Shown here one piece after another: positions 14,787-18,857 of a stretch of 18,857 nucleotides of DNA. The stretch is from assembly GCA_049520215.1 (NCBI GenBank), contig JBEKPZ010000137.1:1-18857 (forward strand), read 5' to 3'. This DNA comes from Bog-159 sp049520215 (lineage in GTDB: Bacteria > Acidobacteriota > Terriglobia > Bryobacterales > Bryobacteraceae). The notes below the pieces were generated by a model that saw only the letters and a list, made by a program, of their open reading frames with translations, ran no database searches and had not been told where the DNA came from. Numbering within the stretch: the stretch's first letter is position 1; the number at the start of each line of letters is the position of its first letter. The position numbers were made by a program, and so were the translations under genes.

Positions 14787-15515
14787 ATGACCCAATACGT
14801 TCGGTATCGCAAGGACTCCGCCGTCGCCTACGGCATTCTCGACGGCGCGACCGTCCGCGAGATTCGCGGGGATCTGTTTGGCGCGCATGAGGCCACCGGC
14901 GCCACGCATCCGCTCGGCGCAGTGAAGCTGCTGTACCCGTGCGAGCCCTCCAAGATTCTGGCGGTAGGCCGCAATTACAAGAGCCACCTGGGAGACCGGC
15001 AGGCGCCGGACCGTCCGGAGATGTTCTACAAGCCGGTGAGCGCGCTGCAGAACCCCGATGACCCGATCGTTATTCCGCAGGACGCCGCCAACGTGCACTT
15101 TGAGGGCGAACTGGCAATCGTGATCGGCCAGCGCGGGACCATCTTCGGCGTCACCTGCGGTAACGACGTCAGCGACCGCGACTGGCAGAATGGGCCGCAC
15201 AAGGATTTGCAGTGGTGGCGCGCGAAAGGAGCGGACACGTTCGCGCCGCTGGGTCCGGCGATCGCGACGGGCCTGGACTACGGCAACCTAATGCTCGAAA
15301 CGCGGCTGAACCACGAGGTGGTGCAAAAGCAATCCACGGCGGATTTGACTTTCGATGGTCCGGCGATCGTGAACTGGGTCAGCCGCTGGGTCACGTTAGT
15401 TCCTGGTGACGTCATATATACCGGGACGCCCGGCAGCACGCGCGCCATGCGGCCCGGCGATGTGGTCGAAGTGGAGATCGAGGGCATTGGCGTTCTGCGC
15501 AACCCGGTGGCGTGA
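14787..15515 (+). CDS. Fumarylacetoacetate hydrolase (FAH)-family protein, internally short
   Basis: 242 residues. The family includes acylpyruvate hydrolases, oxaloacetate decarboxylases/tautomerases and fumarylacetoacetase-like enzymes using Mg2+. ILAVGRNYKSHLGD (57-70) opens the catalytic domain. Metal ligands are Glu106 and Glu108 (VHFEGELAIVIG) and Asp127 (CGNDVSDRDWQ). Later motifs are KGADTFAPLGPAI and LVPGDVIYTGTPG. Between AIVIG and FGVTCGND the protein has only about six residues where relatives usually have 15-18, so a loop/helix seems deleted in frame; activity is uncertain. AGGGGA (14773-14778) lies 8 nt before the ATG, inside the end of the preceding gene. The physiological substrate cannot be told from the sequence. 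Confidence 0.92.
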   Translation: MTQYVRYRKDSAVAYGILDGATVREIRGDLFGAHEATGATHPLGAVKLLYPCEPSKILAVGRNYKSHLGDRQAPDRPEMFYKPVSALQNPDDPIVIPQDAANVHFEGELAIVIGQRGTIFGVTCGNDVSDRDWQNGPHKDLQWWRAKGADTFAPLGPAIATGLDYGNLMLETRLNHEVVQKQSTADLTFDGPAIVNWVSRWVTLVPGDVIYTGTPGSTRAMRPGDVVEVEIEGIGVLRNPVA

Positions 15516-15526
15516 CCCGGCTTCGC

Positions 15527-15532
15527 TACAAT
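15527..15532 (+). promoter_or_regulatory. Candidate -10 for tmk-holB
   Basis: TACAAT ends 10 nt before the tmk ATG at 15543, predicting a leader of about 4 nt. An alternative in-frame ATG at 15531 overlaps this hexamer. No convincing -35. GAGG (15533-15536) could be a ribosome site if transcription begins further upstream in the FAH gene. Confidence 0.35.
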
Positions 15533-15542
15533 GAGGGTTCCG

Positions 15543-16181
15543 ATGCAGAAACGGAGCCTGTTCCTCACATTCGAAGGCATGGACGGTTCGGGGAAGACCA
15601 CCCAGATGCGCCTGCTTGCCGAGCGCCTGCGGGCGTGCGGCCGCGACGTGCTGGAGACCGCCGAACCGGGCGGCACGCGCATCGGCATCGAGATCCGGCG
15701 CATCTTGCTGGATGCGGCCAATCAGGAGCTGGGCCCGACCGCCGAGATGCTGCTGTATTTCGCCTGCCGCGCGCAGAACCTGGACGAGTGGATCACGCCG
15801 GCCCTGGCCGAGGGCAAGATTGTGCTTTCGGACCGGTTCACCGATTCCACGCTGGTCTATCAGGGTTGCGGGCGCGGGCTGGGCGCGGAAGCCGTGATGA
15901 CGCTCGACCGTATTGCCTGCCGCGGCCTGGTTCCGGACGTGACGCTGCTCATCGATATCGACGCCGAGACCAGCCTGGCGCGGGCGCACGCGCGCAACGC
16001 CTCCCAGCGGCACAGCGAGACGCGCATGGACGAGCAATCGCTCGCATTCCATCGCCAGGTCTATGAGGCTTATCATGCGCTGGCGGCGCGCGAGCCGCAG
16101 CGGTTCCGCATCGTGGATGGCCGCGCCGCGATCGATGCCATAGCCGCGGAAATCTGGAGCGCCGTCGAGCCCTATGTTTGA
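15543..16181 (+). CDS. tmk: Thymidylate kinase
   Basis: 212 residues. It phosphorylates dTMP to dTDP with ATP, an essential step to dTTP. The P-loop GMDGSGKTT is at 12-20, EPGGT (41-45) follows, and the DRx motif is DRFTDSTLVYQG with Asp97-Arg98. The LID-side region runs about 145-165 (ARAHARNASQRHSETRMD). Length is normal. ATG 15543 matches the family start (KRSLFLTFEGMDG); the ATG at 15531 would add four residues. Its end overlaps holB by 8 bases, a common tmk-holB arrangement, so both should be made together. Confidence 0.97.
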   Translation: MQKRSLFLTFEGMDGSGKTTQMRLLAERLRACGRDVLETAEPGGTRIGIEIRRILLDAANQELGPTAEMLLYFACRAQNLDEWITPALAEGKIVLSDRFTDSTLVYQGCGRGLGAEAVMTLDRIACRGLVPDVTLLIDIDAETSLARAHARNASQRHSETRMDEQSLAFHRQVYEAYHALAAREPQRFRIVDGRAAIDAIAAEIWSAVEPYV

Positions 16182-17214
16182 GCGCTTTTGGGGCAACCCG
16201 CACGTCACCGCGGCGCTGGAGCAGATGATCGTGCGCGACCGCCTGGCGCAAACGCTGCTGTTCGCCGGGCCGGAGGGCGTCGGCAAGGCCACGCTGGCGC
16301 GCCGGTTGGCCGCGCACCTGCTGGGCCATGCCGAGCAGATCGAACGCGACGATCTGAGCTTGCCGGAGAATACCGAAATCGTGGCGGCGCGCGAGCGGTG
16401 GCCGGCGGACAAGCGCAACCAGGATCCGTTGCTATTCGCCTCCTATGCGGACTTCGTTACTTTTCCGCCGGATGGGCCACTGCGGCAAATCTCCATCGAT
16501 CAGACGCGCCTGCTGCGCGAGTGGGCGAAGCTCGCGCCGAATCATGGCAGCCGGCGCGTGTTTCTGATCGACCACGTGGACCGCGCCGGCGAGCACGCCG
16601 CCAACGCGCTGCTCAAGACCCTGGAGGAGCCGTCGCCGTATCTGATTCTGATCATGACGGCGGAGAACGCTTACGATCTGCTGCCGACCATCCGCTCGCG
16701 GGCGGTGCCGTTTCAGTTTGCGCCGCTCTCGGCCGAAGAGACACGCGAATTCGTGCGCGCGCGCGGGATGGATCATGTGGAGCGGCGCGCGGCGTTGAGC
16801 GGCGGCAGCCCGGGCCTGGCGGTCTCGCTGGATCTGGAGGCGTACGATAAGCGCCGCGCGGCCATGTTCACGCTGCTGCGCGTGGCGGCGGGTGTGATGC
16901 CGTTCGGCGCGTGGGTGCCCTATTCGGAAGCTATCGGGCGCAGCAAGAGCGAGAAGCTGGAGTTGCACCTGAAGGTCCTCTACGACTTGCTCCGCGATGT
17001 GCTGGTGTTGCGGGAATCGGGCCCCACGATGCGCAACGCCGTGCGCAACGAGGATCTGCGGGCGGAGTTGGAAGCCGTGGCGCGCAAAGTATCCTTCGGA
17101 TGGATCCGCGGGGCGGTGAAGAAGGTGGACGATCTGGCGGGGCTGATCCGGCGCAACATCCAGAAGTCGATTGCGTTGGACGCGTTGATCGTGGATCTGC
17201 GGGAGGCGCGTTAA
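16174..17214 (+). CDS. holB: DNA polymerase III delta' subunit
   Basis: 346 residues. Delta' is the rigid arm of the clamp loader that opens and loads the beta sliding clamp. The P-loop-like segment FAGPEGVGKATLARRLAAHL is at 30-49. RRVFLIDHVDRAGEHAANAL holds the Walker-B-like position, and NALLKTLEEPSP plus the sensor TIRSRAVPFQF follow. The usual SRC is SRA here. The zinc-binding cysteines of classical delta'/gamma subunits are missing. The C-terminal collar is about 210-346. It overlaps tmk by 8 bases and is convergent with aroA, 25 bp away. Confidence 0.93.
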   Translation: MFERFWGNPHVTAALEQMIVRDRLAQTLLFAGPEGVGKATLARRLAAHLLGHAEQIERDDLSLPENTEIVAARERWPADKRNQDPLLFASYADFVTFPPDGPLRQISIDQTRLLREWAKLAPNHGSRRVFLIDHVDRAGEHAANALLKTLEEPSPYLILIMTAENAYDLLPTIRSRAVPFQFAPLSAEETREFVRARGMDHVERRAALSGGSPGLAVSLDLEAYDKRRAAMFTLLRVAAGVMPFGAWVPYSEAIGRSKSEKLELHLKVLYDLLRDVLVLRESGPTMRNAVRNEDLRAELEAVARKVSFGWIRGAVKKVDDLAGLIRRNIQKSIALDALIVDLREAR

Positions 17215-17239
17215 TTAACCGCTTGCTTACGCGCGCGGC

Positions 17240-18517
17240 TCAGTACAGCGAGCGGAGCGTCTCGAAAAACGCCGGGAACGAAACCGACGCAGCTTCCGCG
17301 CCGTGGATCAGCGACTCGCCATCCGCGCACAACGCCGCAATCGCGAACGCCATGGCGATGCGGTGATCGCCGAAAGAGTCCAGTTCGGCGGCGTGGAAAC
17401 GCTGGCGGCCGGGAATCGCGAGTCCGTCCGGCAGTTCCTCCGCTTCCACACCCATGCGGTGCAGGTTTTCGGCGATGGTCGAGATGCGGTCGGTCTCCTT
17501 GATGCGCAACTCGGCGGCATCCCGTATCGTGAGACCTTCGTCGCTGGCCGCGCCCAGGATCGCAAGCACCGGGATCTCGTCGATCAGCGCCGCGGTGGTT
17601 TCCTTCTCGATGACTCCGCCGCGCACGCGCGAGCTCGAGACCAGTAGTTCGCCGGCTAACTCGCCATTGCGGCTCTCCACCTCCGTGATGCGGATCGCCG
17701 CGCCCATGCCTGCCAGGAAATCGAGCAAAGTCGAGCGCGTGGGATTCAGGCCCACCCCGCGGATGGCCAGCCGGGAGCCGGGCACCAGCAGCGCCGCCAC
17801 GATGAAGAACGCCGCCGAGGAAAGGTCCGCGGGAACCACCAGGTCGCGCCCGGTGAGCGTGGGGCGGCCGGTGAGTGCGATGGTTTTCGCTGCGACGCGC
17901 AGATCCGCGCCGAACTCCCGCAGGGCGATCTCCGTGTGATCGCGCGAGCGCACCGGCTCGTGCACGATGGTCTCGCCTTCCGCGTACAATCCGGCGAACA
18001 GCACGCAGGTTTTCACCTGGGCGCTGGGCACGGGCAGCGTGTAATCGATGGGCCGCAGCCGCGTGCCGCGGATTTCGAGCGGCGGAAAGCGGCCTTCGCG
18101 GGCGGAGATGTTGGCGCCCATCCGTGAGAGTGGTTCGATGATGCGAGCCATGGGCCGGCGCGATAGGGATTCGTCGCCGCCGATGCGCGTCGGGAAAGTC
18201 TGCGCCGCCAGGATGCCGGATAACATTCGGATGGTGGAACCGGAGTTGCCCGCATCCAGGTCCGCGGCCGGCGCGCGCAGCCCGTCCAGGCCGCGCCCGC
18301 GAATCGTCACTTCGGTTCCGCTTTCTTCCACTGGCACGCCGAGCGCGCGCATGGCGTCGAGGGTGGAATGGCAGTCGGCGCCGGTGGAATAGTTCCGAAT
18401 CCGGCTGTCGCCTTGGGCGATGGAGGCGATCATGGCATAGCGGTGGGAGATCGACTTGTCGCCGGGCAGGGTGATGGATCCGGAGATGGATCGGGCAGGG
18501 CGGATTTTCTGCGGCAT
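17240..18517 (-). CDS. aroA: 3-phosphoshikimate 1-carboxyvinyltransferase (EPSP synthase)
   Basis: 425 residues from ATG 18517. It transfers enolpyruvyl from PEP to shikimate 3-phosphate, the sixth step of the shikimate pathway. Motifs in order: LPGDKSISHR (17-26), the PEP loop AGNSGSTIRMLSG (89-101, the usual Thr of GNxGT is Ser), SLSRRPM, PSAQVKT, RSRDHTEIALREFG, DEIPVLAILGAASDEG, LRIKETDRIS and FGDHRIAMAFAIAAL. All catalytic-core residues I can check are present. An ATG at 18550 is in frame but would start upstream of the likely -10 box, so 18517 is preferred. It ends 25 bp from holB with no strong hairpin between. Confidence 0.97.
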   Translation of the reverse strand: MPQKIRPARSISGSITLPGDKSISHRYAMIASIAQGDSRIRNYSTGADCHSTLDAMRALGVPVEESGTEVTIRGRGLDGLRAPAADLDAGNSGSTIRMLSGILAAQTFPTRIGGDESLSRRPMARIIEPLSRMGANISAREGRFPPLEIRGTRLRPIDYTLPVPSAQVKTCVLFAGLYAEGETIVHEPVRSRDHTEIALREFGADLRVAAKTIALTGRPTLTGRDLVVPADLSSAAFFIVAALLVPGSRLAIRGVGLNPTRSTLLDFLAGMGAAIRITEVESRNGELAGELLVSSSRVRGGVIEKETTAALIDEIPVLAILGAASDEGLTIRDAAELRIKETDRISTIAENLHRMGVEAEELPDGLAIPGRQRFHAAELDSFGDHRIAMAFAIAALCADGESLIHGAEAASVSFPAFFETLRSLY

Positions 18518-18528
18518 CGGGAATCCCC

Positions 18529-18557
18529 ATTCTAGCGTGGCACTGCCCACTCGTCAT
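18529..18557 (-). promoter_or_regulatory. Sigma-70-type promoter for aroA
   Basis: On the minus strand ATGACG (18557-18552, -35) and TAGAAT (18534-18529, -10) are separated by exactly 17 bp. The -10 ends 11 nt before the aroA ATG, giving a leader of about 5 nt. This is the best-formed promoter in the window. Confidence 0.6.
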
Positions 18558-18562
18558 CGCGC

Positions 18563-18568
18563 TATGCT
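18563..18568 (+). promoter_or_regulatory. Candidate -10 for the gene at 18574
   Basis: TATGCT ends 5 nt before the GTG at 18574, close to leaderless spacing. It lies just outside the opposed aroA promoter. No clear -35. Confidence 0.35.
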
Positions 18569-18573
18569 GATGT

Positions 18574-18857
18574 GTGACTCCCAGACAACTGGCCGCAACC
18601 GCCGCCATCGCCATCCTGTCGGGCGCGATAATTCCCGCCGCGCAGCCCGACGCGAAACCCTGGAGCGGCATCCTGCGCGACGACCGTCGCCAGCCCATAG
18701 CGGGCGCAACTGTTCGCCTGGAATCCGGAGGCCACCACGAAACCGCAACAACCGCCCAGGATGGGAGCTTCGCCTTCGCCGCGCTGGCGCCGGCTTCGTA
18801 CTCCATCGCCGTCGCATACCAGGGCGTCACAGCCGCCTGCCCGCAGCCGGTTCAACT
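18574..18857 (+). CDS. Exported carboxypeptidase-regulatory-like domain protein, partial
   Basis: The first ~94 residues are present; the gene leaves at the right edge. A signal peptide (about 1-23, ATAAIAILSGAIIPAAQ) is followed by a carboxypeptidase-D regulatory-like beta-sandwich: WSGILRDDRRQPIAGATVRL, then TTAQDGSFAFAALAPASYSI. The pattern G-x-V/I-x-D-x-x-x-x-P-I-x-G-A-x-V ... T-x-x-D-G-x-F is the family signature. Such domains often begin outer-membrane TonB-dependent proteins or cell-surface proteins, but the rest is not visible here. GTG 18574 is the start that places the signal peptide at the N-terminus; an ATG at 18570 is in another frame. Confidence 0.85.
   Translation, partial: MTPRQLAATAAIAILSGAIIPAAQPDAKPWSGILRDDRRQPIAGATVRLESGGHHETATTAQDGSFAFAALAPASYSIAVAYQGVTAACPQPVQ

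Noticed and set aside
17211..18830. Long 539-codon open frame on the minus strand covering aroA
   Set aside because: Its translation is Arg/Ala/His-rich without family motifs, while the overlapping frame is a complete EPSP synthase. It is a GC-driven shadow.
1..18857. CRISPR array, tRNA, insertion sequence or prophage genes
   Set aside because: No spaced direct repeats of CRISPR type, no cloverleaf-like sequence and no transposase or integrase motifs were seen.

Overview
This is a GC-rich bacterial chromosome segment of about 18.9 kb with dense coding, many 4-base start/stop overlaps, no tRNA or rRNA, no CRISPR array and no recognisable transposase. The gene mix suggests an Acidobacteriota of the Solibacter/Bryobacter type: a YtcJ-like exported amidohydrolase, an SgcJ/EcaC-type secreted NTF2 protein, a YdeI protein, a TIG-domain membrane protein and a carboxypeptidase-regulatory-domain protein. 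No marker gene proves this, so the taxonomy is inference.

Layout. (1) 1-5420 is a sugar and cell-surface region. A truncated GHMP sugar kinase and a Gfo/Idh/MocA oxidoreductase lie on the minus strand, divergent from an Alg5-like family 2 glycosyltransferase. A small secreted NTF2-like protein follows, then a complete hipB-hipA toxin-antitoxin pair whose hipA stop overlaps the start of an NAD-dependent sugar epimerase. (2) 5536-7494 holds two stress genes, a Dps ferritin and an HtrA/DegQ protease, closed by a strong hairpin. (3) 7595-9036 on the minus strand holds ribA followed by a disrupted alpha/beta hydrolase. (4) 9090-10415 is a LytS-type sensor kinase, divergent from ribA across a self-complementary -10 element. 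(5) 10437-12194 on the minus strand is an amidohydrolase whose last codons consist of a short tandem-repeat element. (6) 12195-13122 is poorly coding and holds two candidate small ORFs. (7) 13123-17214 runs YdeI, a TIG-domain membrane protein, an FAH-family hydrolase, tmk and holB on the plus strand, tightly packed. (8) aroA (minus) diverges from the start of an exported carboxypeptidase-regulatory-domain protein at the right edge.

Working together: tmk and holB feed DNA replication, aroA the shikimate pathway and ribA riboflavin synthesis. The kinase, oxidoreductase, glycosyltransferase and epimerase look like nucleotide-sugar or glycan synthesis. The most interesting signals are regulatory. 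The hip promoter carries two ATATGC-N4-GCATAT-type sites 31 bp apart, one spanning the hipB start codon. Several start codons lie only 5-7 nt after a -10-like hexamer, as expected of leaderless transcripts. Two divergent gene pairs share overlapping opposed -10 hexamers.

I found no clearly new multi-gene system. The best leads for novelty are the hip operators with the hipA-epimerase coupling, a 61-residue Cys-containing small ORF, and the YdeI/TIG-membrane pair.
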